Below, piece after piece: positions 48,790 to 59,527 of a DNA stretch of 64,000 nt. The stretch comes from Aldrovandia affinis. Lineage: Eukaryota; Chordata; Actinopteri; Notacanthiformes; Halosauridae. Positions within the stretch are counted from its first letter, which is position 1, and every line of letters begins with the position of its first letter. The notes below the pieces were generated by a model. The model was not told the origin of the DNA. It saw only the letters and a program-made list of their open reading frames with translations, and ran no database searches. The stretch spans positions 4,066,236 to 4,130,235 of the forward strand of contig JAINUG010000037.1 of NCBI GenBank assembly GCA_029706075.1. Direction: 5' to 3'. Made by a program: the position numbers and the translations under genes.

Positions 48790-50640
48790 CGTTGGGTGAG
48801 AAGTAACTGCTCAGTAATAGGCCTTGCGATACGTAGGCTGAACTGCAGGGCCCGGCCCACAGAAACGGTCAGTGATGGGCTGCAGTGTGGTGCTTGAACA
48901 CAATTCCTTATGTTCCTGCAGTAACAGCGGGCCCTTTCATAACCCATACGTGTCTCCTTTTCACAACAACGGTGACCATGGCACGTTTTCATAACATATG
49001 AGCATTATCTTAAATTCAGAGTGGCAAGCCCATTTTTTTAATAATGTAAATTCATTGATTAGGAAAGAGGAGAGAGAAGGAGCTGGCCATGAATGAGGTG
49101 AAATCACACGCACCGGCGCACGCGCGACTCTGCTGTTGTCCGCGTGGAAAAGGACAGCAGCAGTTCTGGCTGGAGACTCGACAGATGCTAAACAGAGCTC
49201 CTCACTGCCACCCTCCCGGGGGAGCCCTGGAATGTGCATGCCACCCCCTCGGCCACTTGGTAAACAGGCTCGACGTGGTAAACAGTAAACAATGCTCACA
49301 GGGTAGCCGGCCAGGTCGGCCACGGCTCATTGGTCAGGTGAGGGGGGGGCGGCAGCGTGGGGGAGGGGCGGTGGTGCTCAGGTGAAGCCACAGCGCCCCT
49401 AAACCCGTCACATTGATGGAGTAGTCTTGCCCACAGCTCATTTCCCATCCTGCAGCGGGGCTTCCTCATAGCGCCCCCCAAAATGTAATATGCAGATAGC
49501 GGCAAAATAATTAGCAATGCTGAGCAGTTTTACAATTAACAGCTTTTTAATTGTCGCATGCCCTCTTTTAAATTAGCGAGAGCAATATCTGTTTTAGAGC
49601 AAAGTTTAATTACGGCGCGCAAGCGAAAACATTAGCATTTTCGGGAATTACCATTTTAGATGACATTTTTGGTGCCATCTCTAAAGAATTGAATGCGTTT
49701 CTCAGCTCTCCACTCTGCATAGCGAAGCTGATATATTTCTCTGGAGTGCTTTCTATTCCCCCCACTCAAATGCAAATGAACTACAGGGGCTGCCTGTCTC
49801 AGAACAATGTACTTTCAATGAGGCCTCAGCTCCGGACATAAACAAAGAAATAAAGTGTGTTTTGTGGACAAATGAAGCGCTTCTAATGAGCACGAAGATT
49901 CACCAACCTCTCCGTCCTGACCAGACTATCAATCTGCTGCTGCTTCCTCCTCCTCGGGCTCAAAAATTCTTGAATAAAACATGCAAAGTCTGATCACATG
50001 ACAACAGGATTACACACACCTTGAAAATCAGCATTGTTAAGAGGAACAGTAGTCAAATCAAGGCGTAAATGAGCCTTTTCTTCTTTTCACAAAGGAATCT
50101 CAGTGCTAGAAAATGGAAGATTCCAGCTGACAGTATCTGGCGTTAGCACAGCCCCACTATTCCAATCTCTTGTTTTACCTCTTTTTTTTATTTTTATATC
50201 CTTCCCTTGGTTCCCTTGCAGTGCTTAGTGTACTTTTTGTGTCCCAGTAGGTATAAAGTCTATCAGAATGCATTTGTTTCAGGGATCATTATTCATTTTC
50301 AAAGGGTTAACCAGCCTATTTACGGCCCTGTCAACATTCCCTCGCCTGGCTTGTGAAAAAGTCTGGTCTAGTTTTGTTCAGGATCGACACTTGTCTCCTT
50401 GGCCTGTTGTTGTTCGCGTCGTGTAATATCCATGACAATCGTGTTGGGCCTTTCAGGGGGCTCTGTAGTGCTAAGTCTGAGGGGCCATTTTCAGCCCGTA
50501 AAGAGCTTTATTTATGTGGATTTGAAAGAGTCATGTGAAGGGCCCTCAACTCAAAATCCTCTTCAGCGGGTCACCCCGGTTTCAAAAGGCTTTAAATGCA
50601 GAGGCAGTGATCAGTACTTCCCTCACGTTCTAATAGACTG
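48790..50640 (-). other. 15-kb intron, part 5: enhancer-like block 49480-49850
   Basis: From 49480 to 49850 the sequence is repeat-free and dense in motifs: AAATAATTAGCAATGC, TTTTTAATTGTCGC, GTTTAATTACGG, CATTAGCATTTTCGG, and an ATGCAAAT octamer at about 49770. No coding potential is seen. Its texture is the most CNE-like in the window. A C/G-rich patch at 49090-49400 has overlapping open frames without domains. Confidence 0.48.
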
Positions 50641-51202
50641 ACACCAATGCCAGTGTGAGAAAGGAGAAGTCTGAGAGGGAGCGGGCGAGCAGGACAGGAG
50701 AGAGGCAGGGGGGGGGGGGGCAGGCGGGGGTTGAGGGATGAAAAACGGAATAAAAGAAATGGTCGGAAAAAGTGACGCAGATTTGCCCTAAATTGGAGTG
50801 ACGTGCCCAGCAATAAGAGCACTTGACTGGCAAGCTAACCTCGCCTCCCCTCCCTCTCACTTGAAACGGGCCAGCACAAAGGGGGGGCCGTGGGAAGCGG
50901 TGACGGACCACGGCGTATCCATTTTCATGGACCATATGGAAATTGTGTTGTGTGTACAGAGAAAGTGTCTGATAACAGTGACCTTAAGGGCCATGTGTGT
51001 TTGGTGAATGGTAAACACTGCAAAGCTGGGCGTCTCCCTGACCCCCAGCATATGGGCGTCCATTCTGGAGGGGGGCTTTCACAAACACGGTCCCGCTCTC
51101 TGCCATCTTGCCAGTCAGGCCCCGGGGATTTCCTTAGATTTGTTAATGAATTGCTCTATTGACTCATATCCTAGCTTGCTTCATTAGAGTGGATGAACGC
51201 TT
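50641..51202 (-). other. 15-kb intron, part 6, with poly-G run
   Basis: A G run of about 12 lies at 50709-50720 and a second G run at 50880-50887. Otherwise single copy and non-coding. Confidence 0.5.
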
Positions 51203-51262
51203 CCACCCCCCCCATCCCTATTCTTGCATGGGGGGGGTGGGGGGTTGGTTGGGGGGGGGGGG
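51203..51262. repeat. Perfect C8/G8 hairpin next to a long poly-G tract
   Basis: CCACCCCCCCCAT (51203-51215) is the exact reverse complement of ATGGGGGGGGTGG (51228-51240), with a 12-base loop. A further GGGG-TT-GG-TT-G(13) tract runs to 51262. It can form a 13-bp GC hairpin on either strand or compete with quadruplex on the plus strand. Confidence 0.92.
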
Positions 51263-52740
51263 GTAACTAGAGTCATCTTTTGTGATTAAGTGTTAAATCT
51301 TCAGGCTTGTCATCTGTTCTTTTCTTCTCCTTTCTTTGGCTCTGGCTAATTTATATTGTCACACTTTAAGAAGACTCTCCAGTGCTCAGTGAAGCGCAGA
51401 ACAAACCCGGTGCCCTACACCCCATTTCCCTCCTTTTACCCCCCATTCCTCACACTGGCTCTTTTCCCCAGGCAGCCTGTCCTAAATCAATTTCTACCCC
51501 CCCCCCCCAAAGCCCCCCACCCCCCATCCCTCCACCTCTCTCATTACATGTGAGGGCAAGTGTTTTTTTGGTGGGGACCCTACCTGCTTTACAAACAGCC
51601 GCACATTGTGTCCCGTCGGCGTCGGCGTGCCAAGTGCAAGCCCTCGGCGAGGGCCCGTGGCACCACCTGTCAGGAGACGCCTTTAGAAAGGCCGCCGCAG
51701 CACACGACGCCCCTCGCGGGCGCTCACCGTCCCCTCCTACTGTCACTCACACCCTCACCCAGAAGGCAGCCTCTCGCTGGCGGCCCAGGCCAAAACATTC
51801 CCCGGGCGGGAGAGAACACGGCCACAACACACTGCTAGGCCTGACAACTTAACCAAGCCACCTGCGGCTAGAATACATTAGTACAATGCCTCTAAGTGAT
51901 TATACCACTATGCTGGGCTGTACAATTCTCCCGAACTAAAGAGAAATGAGCGCATTATATGTGCTTGCATTGTAGGCATCTTATGTTACATTTAAGACTG
52001 GTCAAGTTATATATATATATTTTTTTTGAACTCAGTTGAATTCATAAGCCTGTTTAAAAGGATGCTTAAAAAAAACGATCCTAAACAATTCATGTCACTA
52101 CGTGCACAGCACAGCCACTATGTAGTGCATCATGTCAACATACTGTATGCTATTGGTCTACTGCATTAGTAATTCTCTTTGGCATCATGTTCGGCTGGCA
52201 TTGCATCATACAGATGAAATCCAGTCCTGAATGTATTTTCCATGGCAGGTCCTGTCTGTGTATAGCGTGAAATAAGGCTTTTACAGTGAGGTGACATGGG
52301 TCACTTACATCTAGAGTAAACAATGAAGAAGAAAGCAGAGGAAAGTGTCCCATATCTAATCTTGTTGAACTCCCGGTGACATCTCGAGACATGGCCAATT
52401 TAAAGACAGCTTTTTATTCCCCCTCCACCACAACGTGAGCTTTGACTGTGACTGTGGCCTCTTATCGAATCTCCATGTACTATATAGACTTCACACAGGC
52501 TACTGTCAACATACAGCGATGTAAAATACTCACACCCCAGGAAGTGAATCAGACATTTTTCAGATTATCCACAGTTTCACCGTTTTAGGAGGTTCCACTG
52601 ACATTTTTTGCAGTTCAAACTAATCTCAACATGAAATGTCTTTAAAAGTAACGAGAAATTCCACACAAGCTCTGCTGGTTTTGGCGTTACCTAATCTCAG
52701 CTGGATTCCGTTTTACTGCAAATATTCTGTACATATGTTA
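51263..52740 (-). other. 15-kb intron, part 7
   Basis: C-rich tracts at 51497-51537. A CpG-dense patch at 51600-51830 is open on both strands but without a domain. AT run at 52007-52020. No firm exon. Confidence 0.45.
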
Positions 52741-52829
52741 GTATTGTTGTGGAACCTGTGATTTAATGTACAATGGCACATTAGCCTTGTAACTTACTCT
52801 AGATAAGAGCATCTTCCAAATAAATACAT
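52741..52829 (+). mobile_element. SINE 3' tail fragment
   Basis: CCTTGTAACTTACTCTAGATAAGAGCATCTTCCAAATAAATAC corresponds position by position to the fish SINE tail (TGTAAGTCGCTCTGGATAAGAGCGTCTGCC...). The 40-base 5' part is diverged and its limit is uncertain. Confidence 0.72.
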
Positions 52830-54438
52830 TACGAAGAAGGAGAAATCTCATAATTGTTTGACTGAAGTTCTTATACTTGTAAACAAAAAGCATCTCTCCA
52901 TGTGTGGCCTCCAAGAGCATGAAGTTGTTTCAAATGTAAAAATAACTCCAACACCTGTTCATCTCCCACCCTACTGTCTGCAGTGTTTCATTTGTTCTGT
53001 TTTGCTTCGGCTTGAATGAGAGTACGCTTTGAGTTCAGGGTAAAATTAGGCTAACCTTGAGGGTGTGGCTACGTGCTTGTTTCCATGCAGGGTACATTAA
53101 GCGCGTGGATGTGGAGAGCATTTCCTGTGAGGGGTGGTTGCCTGAGTTTCCTGTACATGCTAGCGTGGAGGCCCCGCTGAGTGGAGCGCCCGTAGGTCGA
53201 GGGCTATTGTCTGTGGGGAGGATGCTCTCTTTATCCCTGGCCGAACTGGCCCGCACATGCTGTTCGTGACGCAAGGGACATCCTCCAGCCCCAAATATCT
53301 GGGTGGGGTCCCCCCTTCCAGAGGGGCCGGGGTGGAACTCGTCTGCTCCCAATGGGCAGATAAATAAAAGGAGAAACCTGGCACTCCCCACCCCAGATAT
53401 GAAAAAAAATAACTTGCTATAAATTTGGAAGCTGGGTAGTACATGTCTGTTCACTCAATTGAACAAACTCACTCAATTGTTTTTTGGAACAATCTCCGTA
53501 CGAGACGTTTTCTTCACTTCAGGGTTTCTGTTTTTAGTTTTTTCCCCCCTATTCCCCCTGTTGCCATATGTGCAGGTTGTGACAAGGCCGTGACCTTGAG
53601 ACTTGACTCTTTCTGCTGGCTTTCATTGGGGCAGCACTGTAAACCTCTCAGTGTGGCGGCCCACGGGGTCACATGCTGTTCCAGCTCCACCCGCGCTCCC
53701 GGCTCCGAGGACAACCCTGACAAGCTGTAAATAACTCCCCGGCACCCCTGATTAAAAGCCAAATTAGCCCAGTTACCATGCAGAGCGGTGTTCCCTTTCA
53801 CAAACGCGGAGCATTAACGTCATAACGAACAACGAAAAAGGCAGCTGAATATAGACCGTGGATTTAAAAGCAGTGGCTTATTATTAGCAATAAGCTGTCA
53901 CATGCAATGATATAATTAACATATCGTATGCCCTATTCTGACCTTGTTTACGTGGTGCATAGTGCCTGTAACTTGGAAAGAAGGCGTTAGCATTTGCAGC
54001 TTGATGGGATGCTATGCTGTGCGGTAAAGGCTGCAGTTGCCGTGGCGGTTGCCCTGAAAGGTTCGCTCCTTTCACTGAGGGACCCTCGGCATGCTTTCAT
54101 AACATTGTTCCCAATCCAACGCGACCACATTACAACGAAGGGAGGAAAAGAATCCTTTCTAATATCCATTTCTGAAAATGAATCGTCAGGAACAATGTTC
54201 TTTCTATTTGGCCAAATAAGAAATGGCGGAGGAGGAATTTCACCCGTCGTGTGGGGGTTATTATCACTGACGCTCGGAGTGTAACTTTGGGAAGGCTCTT
54301 AATCCCGGGCGTGTCACGTGACGCTCCTGGCGGATGTGCTAAATTGTAATTATGGTAAAGAGCTCTGGTGTTTGGGGCTGGGAGGGTTTGTCACTGGCCT
54401 GGGACATAAGAGCATTAGGCGAGGAGGCAGTCACTCAC
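52830..54438 (-). other. 15-kb intron, part 8, up to the donor of the ankyrin exon
   Basis: Single copy with motif-dense parts at 53740-53980 and 54160-54430. The donor GTGAGT of the next exon lies at 54433-54438 on the minus strand. No other exon is recognised. Confidence 0.45.
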
Positions 54439-54511
54439 TGTAGGTGTTGAGGAGCAGCTGGATGATGTGAGGGTGGCCGTGAAGAGCAGCCAGGTGGAGT
54501 GCGGTGTAGCC
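54439..54511 (-). CDS. sowah-like gene, ankyrin-repeat exon
   Basis: Minus-strand exon of 73 bases. The acceptor is a T-rich tract ending CCGACAG and the donor is GTGAGT. In phase 0 it encodes GYTALHLAALHGHPHIIQLL followed by LNTY, a textbook ankyrin unit (G-TALHLAA--GH--I--LL). One base carries over into the next exon, giving LNTY-NAKANIRDYHGK. The combination of an LHGH-type ankyrin unit, a TYxAN linker and RDYxGK points to SOWAH rather than to generic ankyrin proteins. The preceding ankyrin unit and the N-terminus must lie in upstream exons, which I cannot find below 64000. SOWAHA-D in tetrapods lack introns, so this split form would be the parental type. Confidence 0.9.
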
Positions 54512-54668
54512 CTGTCGGAAAAAAACAAACCATGCAAAATCCACACTTCTGGAACAGTTCACATTCATACTAACAGAAAAATGCACAAATGCATGGTAGT
54601 GCATACCAAGACTAGTGCAAGCAGAGACCTGGAGCGTTCAAGAAGTGGCTTGACACAATGCTCGATAA
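54512..54668 (-). other. Acceptor-side intron sequence
   Basis: Contains the T-rich tract and CAG acceptor of the ankyrin exon (54512-54532). The rest is unremarkable. Confidence 0.6.
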
Positions 54669-55003
54669 ACTAAACTAGTGCTGGGCACTACGTTCCTGGA
54701 GGGCCAGTGTGTATGCAGGTTTTTGTTTCCACCAATTCCCTGGGCTCAATAGGCTAATTATTATTATTATGAATAATAATAATAATAATAAGCTAATGCT
54801 GGTTCACTCGTAGTTCGGACCACAGTAAAACATGTCATATGGGGATCCAAGAACAGTCTTTAGCTGTCATTCATGGCCTTATCGAAAAGATTTAGCTGAA
54901 ACCTCAGGTCATGTAAATTGGGCTAGTTAAATCATTTAGGCCAGAAGTTTTCAGAAATAGGTATGGCCCTCCTTGCCCTCCCCTGCTCTAAACTAAAGTT
55001 AAA
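54669..55003. mobile_element. Possible hAT-like non-autonomous transposon with central (ATT)n/(AAT)n palindrome
   Basis: The left part reads ACTAGTGCTGGGCACTACG, then TTCCTGGAGGGCCAGTGTGTATGCAGGTTTTTGTTTCC, a sequence I associate with dispersed fish repeats. The right end, read on the minus strand, gives TTTAGAGCAGGGGAGGGCAAGGAGGGCC, which loosely mirrors the left. A (TTA)n-(ATA)n inverted stretch lies at 54753-54793. Limits and class are tentative; no target-site duplication is obvious. Confidence 0.5.
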
Positions 55004-58000
55004 ATGAGCCCAAATGGGCTGATGATGGCCTATCATCATTATAAAACACGTTCAACACACAAAGCACCACACATTTAGTGACATGTAGTCACTATTTTCT
55101 TAAGTAAGGTGGGCTTCACCTGGGTTCCCTCAACTTGGATCAGCATCCAACAAACTATACCACTGGATTTATATGACATTTTGATTATTATTCTTTTTTT
55201 CCATTGTATTATTTGCACTGTATTTTCCAGTTTTAAGGGTATTAGATAAATCATTTGCGTTATTGTAATTCATAATGCTAATGAGATTCATTGTGCCTGT
55301 ACTTTAATTGTATTTTGTACCTCACACTGTGATTACATGTTCTAATGCACTATGATTTACCCTGGATACCGCGCCTGCCAAAAAAACCCCAAAACAAAAT
55401 TCCATTTAATTTTATAAACCACATGAGCTCGGCTCTGCTACTGACTCTGACCATAGGGGGAATTTTGAACTTATTAGCACCTCGAGGTGTGTATGTTGTG
55501 AAAAACAGTTGGGAGTAATACATATCATTTTGGAACTGAGGTTATAAAAAGGTTATTTATTATTTAAATGGATGATATAACTGCTAACAGTGCTAAGTGT
55601 AATGCTAAAAACATTGTATTTCTGTAATACCAGCCATTTTTTTCGATTGCCAGTTTTCTTTGACTACAACTCCACAGTGTAAGTGTAATTATGCTGATAA
55701 TTTAGATGCATTGTACTTGTGAATGTTATATGTATAAAAGGACTATATCATTTATTATATCAGTGCACTTCAGACAAAATTGTGGATGAAAATAAAACAA
55801 AAGCAGCACTCCCCATTAAAGTGTTTAATTGATATCTTAAAATATGAACATGTGTATGCCACATGTTCCATTTTAATAACTGAAAATTCTAATAGCATAC
55901 TCATCACTAAGGAGTTATATTTGTGTTTACAAAGTATTGCTTATTTTGGATGTGTATGTTTTAACATTTGTCAAACTATAGATTTTCAGAGATTTTAATG
56001 AAAACATCAGTAATGTATTTTATCTATATTTCTATGTACTATAATACAAAATAGAATTTTATTTTCAGTTACGCTCAATGTAGGCGCATTGTATGCATCT
56101 GACAAATGCACACCTTAAATGTGGCGTTGGTCACATGTTTAACTATGCATATTAATTGCTATTAAAATGTTTACTTCATAAGATTAAAATTGCTAAACTG
56201 GTATCAGTGCACTGAGATTTAACCATTTACTGATATACTATGTTAGAGTGTGGGTGCAGGGGGAGAGATGCATGCTCACCAAAAATAAAATAGTGATTAT
56301 ATTTTTGATGATTAAATTCACTCCCAAATTGCGCTGTCATTTCTGTCGGATATTAAACAGTTGGGCCTCTCTTCATACACCACACCGAGGAATCTCCGTA
56401 TTTATTCAGTTTGTCCAACTGCCATACCTGCTGTGGGGTACACTTGTCATTTGTAAGCATTAACCCCCCACGTCAAAATTTCCTGTCACTCACGTCGTAT
56501 CCTTTTATATGTCATTATCCCACAAACTGAGCGATCACAAGACCTGACAGATTTATTGGAGACATTACGACAGGGAAAAAAAGGTAAGGGGGTAAAAAAA
56601 AAGTCAAATCAAATTAGAATAATCTGAGTGATGTGATTAATATGACTGCCATTGTGGGGTAATCATGCCTAACTATAATCACTACAGTGGACTTCAAATT
56701 AGTATGCCCGGGGAGAGTCTTTGATCTGCGACGGATTCAGGAAACCAGCAAATAAACTGAGGTGTCACGTTGTCACTCTCTTAAAGTAGGCCTACATCTA
56801 CCCCCTCCCCCTTCCCCCTCGATGCTATTCCGGAGGGGAGGGGGGGGCGTGTAATAATAACCAATAACAAAACCAGGTGAAGTGATCAATCTTGATATTG
56901 AGATGTGTACTGCTGTTGCCTGGACTCCCAGGTGCCAGTGGGGCAGTGCTTATCCTCCCCAGCTTTGTGCAGGCCTCTCCGTCGCCACGAGAACACTGAT
57001 ATTTCTCCTCCGAAAGGTCACGGCCGCTTTCAAGCGATCACCTCGACTTTTAACTTTAAACGGGGAGTGTAAAGGGCAAGAGCTTCGGACCTGCAGAGAG
57101 TGTGGGGGGCGCCTTGGAAGTCAAACAGGATCAATGTGTGTCATCGGGCAGCACCGGGGCCGGTGATCGCTGACCCACATATTAGTGCCGTACAGATGAC
57201 AGCGATGAAAGGACACCACTGGACCCTGCGTGGCCTTAGGATATTTTGTGTCTGTCACCGACCACAGATCCCAACACACACTGTGAATATACAGTATGCC
57301 GATATATATGCACAATTCGTTTTGAGTCAGCCACTCGAGTTGAACATATCATAAGGTAACTGACTGTGATTAAACAGTGATTAATTAGACAACGAAAGAC
57401 CAATCATGATGACTTTGGTGTATTCCTTAAGTAGAAATATATTAACTGCATGTTCTGGACCGGAGAATTCTGACAATGGAAGCAGCAATGACATCTAAAA
57501 GCCTTTTCTTGTACAAATGTGTGCAGCACTTGGTGAGCTGTGCACAGATGGATATTATTTGGGCCTTTTAACCTTAACCATAACAAAATGTTATTATTGT
57601 GGCGTGTGGCTGATTGATGTAAAAAATGTGCAGTTTAACGCGAAATACTGTAACGAGTACGCATGGAGGTTGCAATGACGGTAAAATTAGATTTTATACA
57701 TGAATGAATGTATATTTATTCCATAACAGTAGATAGCCATGTATAGTATTTTATTAGAGTCTGTGTATGCTTACTGATTCTTCTTTCAACTCTTTCTGCA
57801 TTTCCTTTACAATAATAATAATAATAAATTGAGAAACCACAAAGTTGACAAATAATATTTTGGGAAGCATCAATTTATCCTTGACACATCCACGTGAACA
57901 CTACTGATCATATTCATAAGCGCCACCCCCTGAATCGATGTGTAATTGCACTTAATTGCAATAATTAGTGGTAATTAAATTACTAATGGAGATGATTCAG

Positions 58001-59489
58001 GTACAGTGATGGGATTATTGCTAACGATTGCTCAACAGGTGGCTCCACAGGATGCTGCATCAAAAAGAATTCCACTGGATGGAGGAAATGAGGGTCTCTA
58101 AAACTCCGTTATGTAAAATGCAGGAGAGTAACTGAGGCGCTGAAACCAGCACGTGCTATAACAGTTTTGTATAAAGCTACCGTATGAGTACAGCTATGTA
58201 CCGAGTAAGTAAATAGAATCATTTCTGTATTGGAATGAAACCATAAACACCCATGGAATTTTACATATATATACTGAAGTTGGATAATATACTGTATCTA
58301 AGAAGTTCAAAAGATATCCTCATTTAGCCCAGTGGAGAATCTCCCTCTGAAAATAGATTAATATAATTTAGTGGTGTTATAATTTAAATACCAGTAAGCA
58401 CTTAGAGTGCGTCTTGCGAGCTGAAAATAATTTGAAGTAGGAATTAAATAGTTTATATTATTGCTTTGCATTTCCTAAAAATGAATTTTTCAATGTTCCT
58501 TTAAAGGCTCTCAAAACGTCTGAACGTTTCTTTAGGGGATGGAAATCAGACGTGCACGGGCTTCTATAGATACGGCTCATTCTTATCACAGAGCGTGGAT
58601 CACATTATGTACCCCGGTGCTGACTGCAGACAGACATGGGAGCGGTCAGTCCCTCTGTCTGATTGTCTGTCTGCAAAGTCATTTTATATAAATGTAAACT
58701 AGGTGGCAGGAAGGCTCAACCAACCTCCTCTCTCTCGGGCTATATCAACACAGAGTTAGTTCCATATGTTTTACTTCGTGACCAGATACAATATATTACC
58801 TTAATATATTCATCACTGGCTGTTCTCCATTCAGAAACTAGGGCAATGCATGGACCACATCTTTGTACTGATGCCTAACAATGATATCAGGATTTGGATA
58901 TCTTTCAGATATGGTGCACAGGACCAACAGCAGAGTGATACTTTTAAATGGCCTTTGTTTTAAGTGGTTATAATTAACACTATTTCTGAGGTCAAGACGG
59001 TGCAAAATAATAATTTGCATTTCGATTACTGTTTCTGAATTCACTTCAGCACTACAGCAAAAGCCGTTCGCCTTTGAGACCCGTGCCGTTAGGACACTTG
59101 AAGAACACTAGACATGGCAGGAAGGTAAACTTTGGTTTGATTTATTCTCAGGAAGGCCAGGCTGGAAAGTGACCTCAGGGCCAAACTCAGACACCCGGAG
59201 CTAAGTGACCTGAAGAGGGGGACCGGAAAAAAAGCCTTGAAACACTCAGTGATGTAAGTGCAATGGAATGGCTGTAACTTTGGGGGTGTTTGGTGACAGC
59301 TGTGCCAGCCTCAGTGGTCCCCCTAACCCCAACCCTCAACCCCCATGTCTGCCTGGGCCAAACTCCTCCCCTGCTGACAGCATGACTATCAGCTTTCGTG
59401 GATCACCTGCTATCTCCGAAATCTGTCATTACAGAGGAAATCTAAGGAGAGCTGAGGAGGACTCAAGTTTTAAATACAGTGCTACGGTT
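55004..59489 (-). other. Upstream intron of the sowah-like gene, part 1
   Basis: AT-rich sequence covers 55180-56230. Motif-dense, repeat-poor blocks lie at 56480-57180 and 57880-58130 (GTAATTGCACTTAATTGCAATAATTAG, GTAATTAAATTACTAATGGAG). A short (AAT)n run lies at 57811-57828 and a pyrimidine-rich stretch at 56795-56822. No exon matching an upstream SOWAH ankyrin unit (LHW-A-KHG) was found on the minus strand. Confidence 0.45.
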
Positions 59490-59527
59490 CACAGACACGC
59501 ACACACACATGTGCACACACACACAAA
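59490..59527. repeat. Short (CA)n microsatellite
   Basis: ACACGCACACACACATGTGCACACACACACAAAC. Confidence 0.9.

Noticed and set aside
51585..51680. Cys/Trp-containing candidate exon on the minus strand between CTGACAG and GTAGGG
   Set aside because: It would lie between two sowah exons whose phases already join perfectly. Taken in the incoming phase 1, it leaves the wrong outgoing phase. GC-rich DNA explains the open frame.
52520..52560. ACAGCGATGTAAAATACTCACACCCC as a transposon end
   Set aside because: Only a faint likeness to mariner ends (ACAG...AAAATACT), with no second end and no target TA pair that can be defended.
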